From assembly GCA_964611575.1 (NCBI GenBank), contig CAZTAJ010000001.1:1-64000 (forward strand): 64,000 nucleotides of DNA. The letters are read 5' to 3'. Below the pieces are notes generated by a model. That model had not been told where the DNA came from, ran no database searches, and was given only the letters and a program-made list of their open reading frames with translations. Position numbers and translations under genes: made by a program. This DNA comes from CAITUY01 sp964611575 (GTDB lineage: Bacteria; Verrucomicrobiota; Kiritimatiellia; CAIKKV01; CAITUY01). Below, piece by piece: positions 31,227 through 39,960 of the stretch (within the stretch, counting starts at the first letter, position 1; every line of letters starts with the position of its first letter).

Positions 31227-32735
31227 ATGGCCGATCCATCCCCTTTTGCCGCCATTCGGGAACTGCCCGCGCTGGGGGGACGCACGGTCATCCTGCGCGG
31301 GTGGATCCAGGGGAAACGGTCGGGCGGCAAGGTCGTGTTCCTCGTCGTGCGTGACGGCACCGGGGTCTGTCAGTGCGTGGTGGAGGCGGCCCAGGCCGAC
31401 GCCTTTGCGGCCGTGCAGGAACTCACGCAGGAATCGTCGCTGGCGGTCAGCGGCGTCGTGCGCCTCGACGCCCGCGCGCCGGGCGGCGCGGAACTGGCCG
31501 TGAGCGGGGTGCACACCCTCCAACTCGCCGCCGAATACCCGATCGCCCGCAAGGCCCACGGGATTGACTTCCTGATGCAGCACCGCCACCTCTGGCTGCG
31601 GTCGGCGCGGCCGTCGGCCATTCTCCGGGTGCGGCACACGATCATTCGCGCCATCCGCGACTTCTTCGACGGGCACGGTTTCACGCTGGTGGACATGCCG
31701 ATCCTGCAGGCCGGCGCGGGCGAGGACCGGCAGTCGCTTTTCCCGGTGGACTATTTCGGCGAGAAGGCCTTTCTGTCGCAAACCGGCCAGCTTCACCTGG
31801 AGAGCGCCTGCATGGCGCTGGGCAAGGTGTACTGCTTCGGGCCGACGTTCCGCGCCGAGAAGTCCAAGACGCGCCGGCACCTGACCGAATTCTGGATGGT
31901 CGAGCCCGAGATCGCCTTTGCGGACCTGGATGACGTCATGGCGGTGGCCGAGGACATGGTGTGCGCGGTGACGCAAGCAGTGCTGGCCGGCCACCGGGCC
32001 GACCTGGCGATGCTAGGCCGGGACCCGGCGGCGCTCGAACGGGCCGGCAGGCCGTTCTACCGGATCACCTACACGGACGCCGTCGACCTGTTGCACAGTG
32101 CTGCGGTGCGGGTGCAACTGGAAGCGGAGTTGGAGTCGGACCGGCAGCGTCTGGCGGGGCTGATCGAGGAGTTGGGGCGGACGGAGGAGGAACTCAAGGC
32201 GGCGCGCAAGGGCTGGCAGGTGGAGCAGAAGGAAGCCCGGATCCGGGAACTGCGCGAGGAGATCCACGACCTTGAACAGGAGGTGCTGGCCCGCCCCGAG
32301 CACCTGAAGCTGGCGCAGGCATTTGTCTGGGGCAAGGACCTGGGGGGCAGCGACGAGACGATCCTGGCGCGGCACTTCGACCGGCCGGTGTTCGTCACCG
32401 ACTATCCGCGCGACGCCAAGGCGTTCTACATGAAGGTGTCGCCGGCCGATCCGCGGGTGGTTCGCAATTTCGATTTGCTGGCGCCCGAGGGGTACGGGGA
32501 GATCATTGGCGGCAGCCAGCGCGAGGAGGATCCCGACGTTCTCATCGAGAGCCTGCGTCTCAAGGGGCTGCGTCCCGAAGACTACGACTGGTACCTCGAT
32601 CTGCGGCGATACGGCAGCGTGCCCCACGGGGGATTCGGGTTGGGCATCGAGCGCACGGTGGCCTGGCTATGCGGGCTCAAGCATGTGCGCGAGACCATTC
32701 CGTTCCCGCGCACCCTCGGCCGCCTGTATCCGTAG
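31227..32735 (+). CDS. asnS: Asparaginyl-tRNA synthetase with a coiled-coil insertion
   Basis: AsnRS charges tRNA-Asn with asparagine. The N-terminal OB-fold anticodon-binding domain (RTVILRGWIQGKR) and the class II catalytic core are clear: motif 2 in TFRAEKSKTRRHLTEFWMVE, the AsnRS-specific YPRDAKAFYMK, and motif 3 in GGFGLGIERTVAWL. At 502 residues it is about 35 longer than the E. coli enzyme. Residues 295-355 are a highly charged, probably coiled-coil insert (ELESDRQRLAGLIEELGRTE) placed before the conserved VWGKDLGGSDE. It sits directly after the small membrane protein gene and before the ATP synthase genes. Confidence 0.95.
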   Translation: MADPSPFAAIRELPALGGRTVILRGWIQGKRSGGKVVFLVVRDGTGVCQCVVEAAQADAFAAVQELTQESSLAVSGVVRLDARAPGGAELAVSGVHTLQLAAEYPIARKAHGIDFLMQHRHLWLRSARPSAILRVRHTIIRAIRDFFDGHGFTLVDMPILQAGAGEDRQSLFPVDYFGEKAFLSQTGQLHLESACMALGKVYCFGPTFRAEKSKTRRHLTEFWMVEPEIAFADLDDVMAVAEDMVCAVTQAVLAGHRADLAMLGRDPAALERAGRPFYRITYTDAVDLLHSAAVRVQLEAELESDRQRLAGLIEELGRTEEELKAARKGWQVEQKEARIRELREEIHDLEQEVLARPEHLKLAQAFVWGKDLGGSDETILARHFDRPVFVTDYPRDAKAFYMKVSPADPRVVRNFDLLAPEGYGEIIGGSQREEDPDVLIESLRLKGLRPEDYDWYLDLRRYGSVPHGGFGLGIERTVAWLCGLKHVRETIPFPRTLGRLYP

Positions 32736-32744
32736 GCGGGTACC

Positions 32745-32779
32745 CCTCACCTCCCACCTCTCGCTCCTCCCTCACTCAT
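32745..32779. repeat. Degenerate heptamer run, CCTCACC type
   Basis: Units CCTCACC, TCCCACC, TCTCGCT, CCTCCCT and CACTCAT lie between asnS and atpB. This is the same 7-base period, but diverged. Confidence 0.55.
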
Positions 32780-32837
32780 TTCGGCCGCTTGCGGCAAAGC
32801 GTGGCGCATGGCACAATGGCTGTCATCAGGTAACCCC

Positions 32838-33575
32838 GTGAACGAGTTCGAAACCAGAGTGCTGATCCCCCTGCCGCGGATCCTCGGCCTCGACTTCAGC
32901 ATCACCAACGAGGTGGTGCTGGTCTGGGCGGCCGCCCTGATCACGTTCGTGGTGTTGCTGCCGGTGTGCCGGCGGCGGTCGCCGGTGGCGCGGGGGTTCT
33001 ATCAGAACCTGATGGAGGGGATGATTGAACTGGTGGACCGCGAAGTCGTCCAGGAAGGGATCGGGGCGGCCGGCCGGCTGTGGGCGCCGTTCCTGTTGAC
33101 GATGTTCTTCTTCATCCTGTCCTGCAACCTGCTGGGCTTGGTGCCGGTTCCCGGCGCGTTTGTGGCGGTGACGTCGAACATCAACGTGACGGCGGCGCTG
33201 GCGCTGGTGGTATTCCTGCTGACGCTCGGCCTGAACATCCGGAAACGCGGGTTGCTCGGGTTTGCGCGGGGCTTCATGCCGGCGGGGGTCCCCTGGTGGA
33301 TGGCGCCCCTGGTCGTCCCGATCGAGGTGTTGAGCTGGCTGGCCAAGCCGTTCTCGCTGGCGGTGCGCTTGTTTGCGAACATGATGGCGGGACACGCGTT
33401 GATTTTCGTGTTTATCGGGATGGCGATGGGCTCGGCCTGGCTGCTCAAACCCCTGCCGTTGCTGGGTGCGGTGGTCATGGACGTGTTCGAACTCTTTGTC
33501 GCCTTCATCCAGGCTTTTATTTTCACGATGCTCGCCGGTCTTTACATCAAGGATGCGGTGGAGGACGATCATTAG
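32838..33575 (+). CDS. atpB: F-type ATP synthase subunit a
   Basis: Subunit a provides the proton half-channels of F0 in the inner membrane. The protein has five or six membrane helices. The essential arginine is in PFSLAVRLFANMMAGHALIF, and the last helix reads FVAFIQAFIFTMLAGLYIKDA. The GTG at 32838 (AGGT about 9 bases upstream) gives the start NEFETRVLIPLP, where family members usually begin. An ATG at 32808 would add 10 residues without a ribosome site. It is first of atpB-atpE-atpF-atpH. Confidence 0.94.
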   Translation: MNEFETRVLIPLPRILGLDFSITNEVVLVWAAALITFVVLLPVCRRRSPVARGFYQNLMEGMIELVDREVVQEGIGAAGRLWAPFLLTMFFFILSCNLLGLVPVPGAFVAVTSNINVTAALALVVFLLTLGLNIRKRGLLGFARGFMPAGVPWWMAPLVVPIEVLSWLAKPFSLAVRLFANMMAGHALIFVFIGMAMGSAWLLKPLPLLGAVVMDVFELFVAFIQAFIFTMLAGLYIKDAVEDDH

Positions 33576-33592
33576 ACGGAAGGACGGGGCAT

Positions 33593-33820
33593 ATGACACC
33601 ACAGGGACTGGCATGGCTGGGGGCGGGGATCGGGATCGGGCTGGCGGCGCTGGGCACCGGCGTCGGCATCGGCATCCTGGTCGGCAAGACCGTGGAGGCG
33701 GTGGCGCGGCAACCGGAACTGCGGGGCACCCTGCAGCGGCTGATGATTCTGGGCATTGCCTTCGTCGAGGCGCTGTGCCTGTACGCACTGGTCATCGCGA
33801 TCATGCTGATCGGCAAATAG
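33593..33820 (+). CDS. atpE: F-type ATP synthase subunit c
   Basis: The 75-residue proteolipid has two helices joined by the polar loop ARQPE. The ion-binding glutamate is in the second helix, GIAFVEALCLYALV. Sodium-binding c subunits have a Ser/Thr next to this Glu and a Gln in the first helix; neither is seen (E-A-L, and GTGVGIGILVGK), which points to proton coupling. A GGAAGG site precedes the ATG. It lies 17 bases after atpB and 12 before atpF. Confidence 0.96.
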   Translation: MTPQGLAWLGAGIGIGLAALGTGVGIGILVGKTVEAVARQPELRGTLQRLMILGIAFVEALCLYALVIAIMLIGK

Positions 33821-33832
33821 AACGGGGAACGC

Positions 33833-34339
33833 ATGAAGATCGGGCTCGATGAACGGTTGCTGATCTGGACGCTGATCACGTTTGGCGGCCTGGTGGCGCT
33901 GCTGGCGCGGTTCGCGTTCCGGCCCCTGCAACGGCTGGTTGATGAGCGCGAACGGACGATCCGGGATTCACTCGACCAGGCGCAGAAAGCCCGCGCGGAG
34001 GCCGAGGCCATCCGCGGGCAGGGTGCGGCGCAGATCGAGGCCGCCCGCGAGGCGGCGCGGCGCCTCATGGAGGACAGCCGCAAACTGGCCGCCGACGCGG
34101 ACGCCGAGGTGCGGCGGCAGGCGCGGGTCGAAGCCGAAGCGCTGGTTTCCCGCGCCCGCGAGGAGATCGACCGCGATGTGCGGCGCGGGCTGGACGAACT
34201 CAAGGACACCGTGGCCAACCTGTCCGTGCGGGTATCGCGCGAGTTCATCAAGGACTCGCTCGACGAGAAACGGCACCGGGAGCTGGTGGATGAATTTATC
34301 GAACGACTCAAAGCCGAACACACCAAGCCTGGCGCCTGA
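33833..34339 (+). CDS. atpF: F-type ATP synthase subunit b
   Basis: One N-terminal transmembrane helix (LIWTLITFGGLVALLARFAF) is followed by a long charged helix rich in Ala, Glu and Arg (QKARAEAEAIRGQGAAQIEA). This is the stator stalk subunit b. It has 168 residues. Its 3' end overlaps atpH by 50 bases, an unusually long overlap for this pair. Confidence 0.93.
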   Translation: MKIGLDERLLIWTLITFGGLVALLARFAFRPLQRLVDERERTIRDSLDQAQKARAEAEAIRGQGAAQIEAAREAARRLMEDSRKLAADADAEVRRQARVEAEALVSRAREEIDRDVRRGLDELKDTVANLSVRVSREFIKDSLDEKRHRELVDEFIERLKAEHTKPGA

Positions 34340-34868
34340 TCCCGCCCTGGCGGGATATGCCACGGCGCTGGCGGAACTGGCGGGAACGGCCGGCGGCGTC
34401 GAGACGGTGGAGCGCGAACTGGCCCAGGTGCTTGACCTGCTGGACAGAAGCGGTGAAATCTGCGACTTTCTGACGAATCCGCAGGTTCCGGAGAAGGCCC
34501 AACGGGCGGCTCTCGAGGATCTGTTGCGGGGGCGCATCAGCCCCATGCTCCTGCACTGGCTCCTGATCCTGTTCGAGCAAGGGGCCTGGCGGCGTCTGCG
34601 TGAGACGGCGGAGGCCTTCTACGTTCTGGCCGGCGTGCGGTCCGAGGTCGCGGCGGCGGAAGTGACCGCGGCTGTGCCGCTGACCCCGGGCCAGGTGGCG
34701 TCCATCGAGCAGGCCGTGGGGGCGTGGCTGGGCCGGCCGGTGCGCTTGCGCCTGAGGGTGGACCGGTCCGTGATCGGCGGCGTGGCGGTGCGGGTGGGCA
34801 ACCGTATCATCGATGGCACCGTGGCGCACCGGTTGGAGGGGATGAGGGAGGCTTTGCTGGGTTTATGA
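34290..34868 (+). CDS. atpH: F-type ATP synthase subunit delta
   Basis: The delta subunit (OSCP) links the stator to F1. The 192-residue protein has the N-terminal helical domain (YATALAELAGTAGG) and the C-terminal motif VDRSVIGGVAVRVGNRIIDG with LEGMREALLGL, characteristic of AtpH. Its start lies 50 bases inside atpF. The usual next genes, atpA, atpG, atpD and atpC, do not follow; instead its stop overlaps the start of a protease gene (ATGA). Confidence 0.93.
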   Translation: MNLSNDSKPNTPSLAPDPALAGYATALAELAGTAGGVETVERELAQVLDLLDRSGEICDFLTNPQVPEKAQRAALEDLLRGRISPMLLHWLLILFEQGAWRRLRETAEAFYVLAGVRSEVAAAEVTAAVPLTPGQVASIEQAVGAWLGRPVRLRLRVDRSVIGGVAVRVGNRIIDGTVAHRLEGMREALLGL

Positions 34869-37054
34869 GCAGACGAACGCAAATCGGTTGGATGGCGGGC
34901 ATGGCGGGAATTCTCGGCGTGACCACTTTGATCTGGTGGCATGCCGCGGCGGCGGATGCGGCGGCCCGGACGCCGCTGGCGCCGGACCCCTCGGCCGGCG
35001 ACATCGCACGGCAGTTTGATCGCGTTTTGCCGCGGGCGCACCTGTCGCACCAACCTCTGGACGCTGCGATGGCGACCAACGCCCTGCAGATCTACCTGAC
35101 GATGCTCGACTACGACCGGACCTATTTCCTGGCGTCCGACGTGGCGGAATTCGAGAAGGAGGCGGGCTTGCTGGCCGACCGGCTGTCCCGGGGCGACGTC
35201 GATTTTGCGTTCCGGGTGTTCGAACGCCTGAGGGCGCGCGTCAGGAATCGCGTCGAGAGGGTCGACGCCCTGCTCAAGAAGGGCTTTGACCTGTCCGTCG
35301 AGGAGACCTATTTCTGGAAACGCAAGGATGCGCCCTGGGCCGCGACGGAGGCGGAGTCCGACGAGCTGTGGCGGCGCAAGATCAAGAACGAGTACGTGGC
35401 GCGGGTCGTCAGCCAGCGGATGACCGAGGAGGAGCGCACCAATGCCCCTCCGGGCAAGGCCGGCGCGGACGCGCCGGCGGCCGGGGCCGCGACCAACGAG
35501 GCGGCCGGGGCCGATGCCCTGCTCTCGCCGGACGAGTTCATCCGGAAGCGCTACAAGCAGTACCTGATGGTCCTGGACGACAGTGACGCGGATTTTGTCC
35601 TGCAACGGTATTTCACGGCCTTCGCCCAGGCCTACGATCCGCACTCCGAATACATGACGGCCAGCAGTTCAGAGGATTTCGACATCAGCATGAAACTCTC
35701 GCTGGTCGGCATCGGGGCGCTGTTGAGCAGCGAGGATGGCGCGGCCCGGATCGAGAAGATCATTCCCGGTGGTCCCGCGGCTCGCGACGGCCGCCTGAAG
35801 GCCGGCGACCGGATCATCGCCGTGGCGCAGGGCAGTGAGCCGCCCGTGGATGTGCTGCACTGGCCGCTCTACAAGACGGTGCGGCTGATTCGCGGGGAGA
35901 AGGGCACGAAAGTCGTGCTGACGGTCATGCCGGTCGCGGACATCTCCGGTTCGCGCACCATCAAGATCGACATTGTTCGCGACGAGGTGAAACTCGAGGA
36001 GCAGGCCGCCAAGGGGGACGTTCACGCGATCGCCGGCCAGAACGGCGTGTCGAACACGATCGGCGTGATCCGGTTGCCGGCGTTTTACGCCGACATCCGG
36101 AATCGCATGAACGGCCGCTCGGAATTCCGCAGTTCGACGCGCGATGTGGCCGCCCTGGTCTCCGACATGAAGGCGAAACGGGTGGCCGGCATCCTGATCG
36201 ACCTGCGCAGCAACGGCGGCGGTTCCCTGGCCGAGGCGGTGGAGATGACGGGGCTTTTCCTGACGTCCGGCCCCGTGGTGCAGGTGCGCGAGCAGCGGGG
36301 CATCCAGGTCCTCAGCGACCCGGACCCGGACGTGCTGTACACCGGCCCCCTGGTCGTGCTCGTCAACCGGCACAGCGCGTCGGCGTCGGAAATCCTGGCG
36401 GGGGCGCTGCAGGACTACGGCCGCGCCGTGCTGGTGGGCGACTCGAAGACGCACGGCAAGGGCACCGTGCAGTCGCTGCAGAACCTCGATGAGCGCAATG
36501 CCAAGCTCGGGCAGATCAAGGTGACGACGCACAGTTTCTATCGTATCGCCGGCGGCTCCACGCAACTGAAGGGCGTCGTGCCGGACATCGTGATCCCGTC
36601 CGTGCTCGACGTGCTGGATGTGGGCGAGGAATTCCTGCCGCACGCCATGCCCTGGACGGTGGTCAACACGGCGCTCTACCGGCCGGTGATGAACCTCAAG
36701 CCGTTGGTCCCGGATCTGCGGCGCGCGTCCGAGGCGCGCCGCGCGAACGACCCGCGCTTCCAGGCCCAGGCCGGCATCGTCAAGCGCATCTACGAACACC
36801 AGGAGACCCCCGGGATTTCGCTCCGTCTGGCCGACCGCATGGCGTTGGCGCGGGAGGAGAAAGGGCTTGAGGAAGTGCAGCGGGAGGCGCTGGAGGGCGG
36901 CGAGGAGGAGCCGGCCGGCGAGAACCCCGCGAAGCGCGAGCACGATATCGTCCTGCTGGAAGCCCAACGCGTTCTGGCCGATCTCATCACGCTGACCTCC
37001 AAGGAGAAGACGAATGACGATCCCATTCTGGAAGATGCACGGGGCGGGCAATGA
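34865..37054 (+). CDS. Tail-specific (C-terminal processing) protease, Prc/CtpA type, S41 family
   Basis: A 729-residue periplasmic protease like E. coli Prc. It has an N-terminal membrane or signal segment (GMAGILGVTTLIWWHAAAA), a helical domain, a PDZ domain (about 278-360, KIIPGGPAARDGRLKAGDRI), and the S41 catalytic core with NRHSASASEI, where S506 is the probable nucleophile, and K532 in GKGTVQ as the general base. It trims proteins with exposed C-termini and often processes lipoproteins or cell-wall hydrolases. It starts inside the atpH stop, and dapF begins within its last codons. Confidence 0.93.
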   Translation: MSRRTQIGWMAGMAGILGVTTLIWWHAAAADAAARTPLAPDPSAGDIARQFDRVLPRAHLSHQPLDAAMATNALQIYLTMLDYDRTYFLASDVAEFEKEAGLLADRLSRGDVDFAFRVFERLRARVRNRVERVDALLKKGFDLSVEETYFWKRKDAPWAATEAESDELWRRKIKNEYVARVVSQRMTEEERTNAPPGKAGADAPAAGAATNEAAGADALLSPDEFIRKRYKQYLMVLDDSDADFVLQRYFTAFAQAYDPHSEYMTASSSEDFDISMKLSLVGIGALLSSEDGAARIEKIIPGGPAARDGRLKAGDRIIAVAQGSEPPVDVLHWPLYKTVRLIRGEKGTKVVLTVMPVADISGSRTIKIDIVRDEVKLEEQAAKGDVHAIAGQNGVSNTIGVIRLPAFYADIRNRMNGRSEFRSSTRDVAALVSDMKAKRVAGILIDLRSNGGGSLAEAVEMTGLFLTSGPVVQVREQRGIQVLSDPDPDVLYTGPLVVLVNRHSASASEILAGALQDYGRAVLVGDSKTHGKGTVQSLQNLDERNAKLGQIKVTTHSFYRIAGGSTQLKGVVPDIVIPSVLDVLDVGEEFLPHAMPWTVVNTALYRPVMNLKPLVPDLRRASEARRANDPRFQAQAGIVKRIYEHQETPGISLRLADRMALAREEKGLEEVQREALEGGEEEPAGENPAKREHDIVLLEAQRVLADLITLTSKEKTNDDPILEDARGGQ

Positions 37055-37829
37055 TTTCATACTGGTCGACGACCGCGCGCTGACCTTTCCCGCCAACGAC
37101 AGCGCCTTTCTGCAGCGGCTGGCCGCGCGGCGCACGGGCGTCGGCAGCGAAGGCATCATCCTGATCCAGCCGTCGGCCACGGCGGATTTCCGCATGCGGT
37201 TCTTCAACCCGGACGGCAGCGAGGTCGACATGTGCGGCAACGGGGCGCGTTGTGTGGCGCGGCTGGCCCACGACATCGGGGCGGCCCCGGCCCGAATGCA
37301 TTTTGACACCGGCGCCGGCCTGCTGGCGGCCGGGATGGCCGGCACGCGCGTGCAGCTTACCATGACGACGCCGAAGGACTGGCGGCTGGACCAGTCGCTC
37401 GACCTGGCGGACGGACCCCACGCCTACGGGTTTGTCAACAGCGGCGTGCCGCATGTCGTGGTGCGGGTGGAGGATCTCGATGCGGTGGATGTGCAGGCCA
37501 CGGGCGCCGCCATCCGTCGCCACAGTGCCTTTGCACCGAAAGGCACGAACGTCAACTTCATTGCCGTGACGGGTCCGCAGTCCCTGCGCATCCGGACCTA
37601 CGAGCGCGGGGTGGAGGCCGAAACGCTGGCCTGCGGCACGGGCATCGTGGCCGCCGGGCTGATCGCCGGCCGCATGGGCTGGGTCAAGCCGGCCGTCCTG
37701 ATCACCTGCGCCAGCGGCGACGTGCTGGAGGTGAATTACCGGCTGACGGCTGATGGCGCCGAGTCGGTCACGCTGCTCGGTCCCGCGGAATATGTGTTCC
37801 GGGGGACGGTGGACTATGACTCCGTATGA
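37014..37829 (+). CDS. dapF: Diaminopimelate epimerase
   Basis: DapF interconverts L,L- and meso-diaminopimelate for peptidoglycan and lysine synthesis. Both catalytic cysteines are present: C74 in EVDMCGNGARC and C207 in ETLACGTGIVA. The start WKMHGAGNDFILVDD is typical and the length, 271 residues, is normal. The ATG lies 41 bases inside the end of the protease gene, and the stop overlaps the exonuclease start (ATGA). Confidence 0.97.
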   Translation: MTIPFWKMHGAGNDFILVDDRALTFPANDSAFLQRLAARRTGVGSEGIILIQPSATADFRMRFFNPDGSEVDMCGNGARCVARLAHDIGAAPARMHFDTGAGLLAAGMAGTRVQLTMTTPKDWRLDQSLDLADGPHAYGFVNSGVPHVVVRVEDLDAVDVQATGAAIRRHSAFAPKGTNVNFIAVTGPQSLRIRTYERGVEAETLACGTGIVAAGLIAGRMGWVKPAVLITCASGDVLEVNYRLTADGAESVTLLGPAEYVFRGTVDYDSV

Positions 37830-38599
37830 TCATCGCCTCATTTAACGTCAACTCGATCCGATCCCGGCTGGGCATCGTGCTGGACTGGCTGCGGGTGAAC
37901 CAGCCGGACGTGTTGTGCGTGCAGGAAACCAAGGCCATCGACGCGGAGTTCCCTGCTGAGCCGATTCGCGCCGCGGGGTACCACGTCGTGTACCGCGGCG
38001 AGAAGGCGTACAACGGGGTTGCGTTGTTGTCACGGACGGAACCGAAACAGGTGCAGTTCGGGCTCGATGACGGGGGCCCCGCCGACGAGGCGCGGCTGGT
38101 GTCGGCCAGGATCGGCCCCGTCCATGTGATCAACACCTATGTGCCGCAGGGGCGCGAGATCGATCATGCGATGTACCAGTACAAGTTGCAGTGGTTTGAG
38201 CGGTTGCGCGCCTATTGCGACCGGCATTGCTCGCCCCGCCAGCCGGTGCTGTGGGTGGGGGACCTGAATATCGCGCCGGAAGCGATGGACATCCATAACG
38301 CCGAAAAACAGGTGAACCACGTCTGTTATCATATCGACGCCCGACGGGCTTTTGCCGGCGCCGTGGCGTGGGGATTTGTCGATGTTTTCCGCAAGCATCA
38401 TCCCGAGCCCGGGCAATACACGTTCTTCGATTACCGCCAGGTGGGTGCGGTGAAACGCAACCAGGGGTGGCGCATCGACCACATTCTTGCCACGCGGTCG
38501 CTCGCCGCCAAGTCGGTGCGGGCCTGGATCGACCTGCAGCCGCGGCTGGCGGAGAAGCCGTCGGATCATACGGTGTTGGCCGCGGAGTTCGCGGTGTGA
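37826..38599 (+). CDS. xth: Exodeoxyribonuclease III (AP endonuclease)
   Basis: The protein is an ExoIII-type exonuclease and AP endonuclease of base-excision repair. It has the motifs MIIASFNVNSIRSRL, the metal-binding Glu in CVQETKA, the catalytic Tyr in INTYVPQG, GDLNIAPE and the C-terminal KPSDHTVLAAEF, with the active-site His in SDH. It is 257 residues long. It overlaps dapF by 4 bases. Confidence 0.96.
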   Translation: MIIASFNVNSIRSRLGIVLDWLRVNQPDVLCVQETKAIDAEFPAEPIRAAGYHVVYRGEKAYNGVALLSRTEPKQVQFGLDDGGPADEARLVSARIGPVHVINTYVPQGREIDHAMYQYKLQWFERLRAYCDRHCSPRQPVLWVGDLNIAPEAMDIHNAEKQVNHVCYHIDARRAFAGAVAWGFVDVFRKHHPEPGQYTFFDYRQVGAVKRNQGWRIDHILATRSLAAKSVRAWIDLQPRLAEKPSDHTVLAAEFAV

Positions 38600-38616
38600 C
38601 GTAGGTTGAGGTCCAC

Positions 38617-39858
38617 ATGAACACGCCTCTCGATATGACGCTGGCGCTGCGGTTGGTGGTGGCGCTGGCCATCGGGTTCCTCGTCGGCCTCGAACGTGAA
38701 GGCAGCCGGCGCGAGAACCGGCCGTTCTTCTTCGGCGGCGTGCGCACGTATCCCATTCTCAGCCTGTTCGGGTTCGGGTGCGCGTGGCTGTTCGAGCACG
38801 GCGCCACGGGCATGCTGCCGGCGGGGTTGCTGGCGGTGGCGGGAGTGGCGGGGGTTGCCTATTTTGAGAAGATCCGCTCCGGTCGTTTCGGGGCGACCAG
38901 TGAAGTATCGGCGCTGCTGACCTTCACCGCCGGCGCTCTGGCGCTGCTGGCGGACATGCGGCTGGCCATGGCCATCGGCGTGATCAACACGATGCTGCTC
39001 TCGGAGAAATCCGCACTGGAGCGCTATGTCGAGCGCCTGGACCGCGCCGAATTCCTGGCGACGGTCAAGTTCCTGCTGGTAACGGCGGTCATCTATCCGG
39101 CGCTGCCGGACGTTGACTACACCGTCTACCGCATCAACCCGACGAAGATCTGGCAGATTGTGATGCTGGTGTCGGCGATCGGGTTCGGCGGCTACCTGCT
39201 GATGCGCAAACTGAGTCCGCGTGTCGGGCTGGCGCTGTCGGGGTTGATGGGCGGCATCGTCTCGAGCACGGCGGTCAGCGTGGCGGCCGGCCGGATCGCC
39301 CGCGAGAACCCGGCCCAGGCGCGGGCCGCCTTGCAGGCCAGCCTTTTGGCCAGCAGCGTGATGTATATCCGGCTGGTCGTGCTGCTGGCCGTGTTCGGCG
39401 GGCCGCTCCTGTGGCAGGCGGGCGGGGTGCTGTTGAGCCTGGCGGTGACGGGGTTCCTGATGGCGCTGACGGTGGCGCCGCCGGCCGACGCGCCCGGCGG
39501 GCCGGCGCCGGCGATGCAAAACCCGGTGGAAATCCGGGTGGCGGTGCTGTTCGCGCTCCTGTTCGTGGGACTCAAGGTGGCCACCGGCGTGGCGCGGGAC
39601 CACCTGGGCGACGTGGGCGTCATGGCCCTGGCGGCCCTGGCGGGGCTGGCGGATGTGGACCCCTTCGTTCTGTCCATTATGCAGGGTCCCGCGGTGCGGC
39701 TGGCGGTGAGTGCCATCCTGATCGCGGTCATGGTGAATACCTTTGCCAAGGGGATTTACTTTGCGGTGGCGAGCCGGGGCAGCCCCAAGGCGGCCTTGAC
39801 GCGCTACGGAATCTGGGTGGCCGTGCATGCCGTTTGGCTGCTGGCGCCGCTTCTCTAG
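38617..39858 (+). CDS. MgtC/SapB-family membrane protein with DUF4010-like C-terminus
   Basis: The protein has about ten membrane helices. The first 150 residues match MgtC/SapB (ALRLVVALAIGFLVGLEREG, REN, EKIRSGRFGATSEVSALLTF). The rest resembles DUF4010 (GLALSGLMGGIVSSTAVSVA). Such fused proteins are widespread, and MgtC modulates ATP synthase activity and magnesium homeostasis. The link to the nearby atp genes is only proximity. It starts 17 bases after the exonuclease stop. Confidence 0.9.
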   Translation: MNTPLDMTLALRLVVALAIGFLVGLEREGSRRENRPFFFGGVRTYPILSLFGFGCAWLFEHGATGMLPAGLLAVAGVAGVAYFEKIRSGRFGATSEVSALLTFTAGALALLADMRLAMAIGVINTMLLSEKSALERYVERLDRAEFLATVKFLLVTAVIYPALPDVDYTVYRINPTKIWQIVMLVSAIGFGGYLLMRKLSPRVGLALSGLMGGIVSSTAVSVAAGRIARENPAQARAALQASLLASSVMYIRLVVLLAVFGGPLLWQAGGVLLSLAVTGFLMALTVAPPADAPGGPAPAMQNPVEIRVAVLFALLFVGLKVATGVARDHLGDVGVMALAALAGLADVDPFVLSIMQGPAVRLAVSAILIAVMVNTFAKGIYFAVASRGSPKAALTRYGIWVAVHAVWLLAPLL

Positions 39859-39864
39859 CATGCG

Positions 39865-39927
39865 GGGAGGGAAGGCGCTAGTGGCGCCTCAGGCGCCGTC
39901 TGCGGCGCGCAGCATGCGCGCCCTCCC
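39865..39927 (-). repeat. Nested palindromic repeat, copy C (intergenic)
   Basis: A 63-bp element flanked by GGGAGGG and CCCTCCC lies between the MgtC-like and lipoprotein genes. Read on the minus strand, its first 26 bases are identical to copy A in oadB. Its second hairpin is longer, GGCGCC-rich, and differs from copies A and B. Confidence 0.9.
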
Positions 39928-39960
39928 ATGCGGGAGACAGTTCTCTTGGGAAGGAGCATC

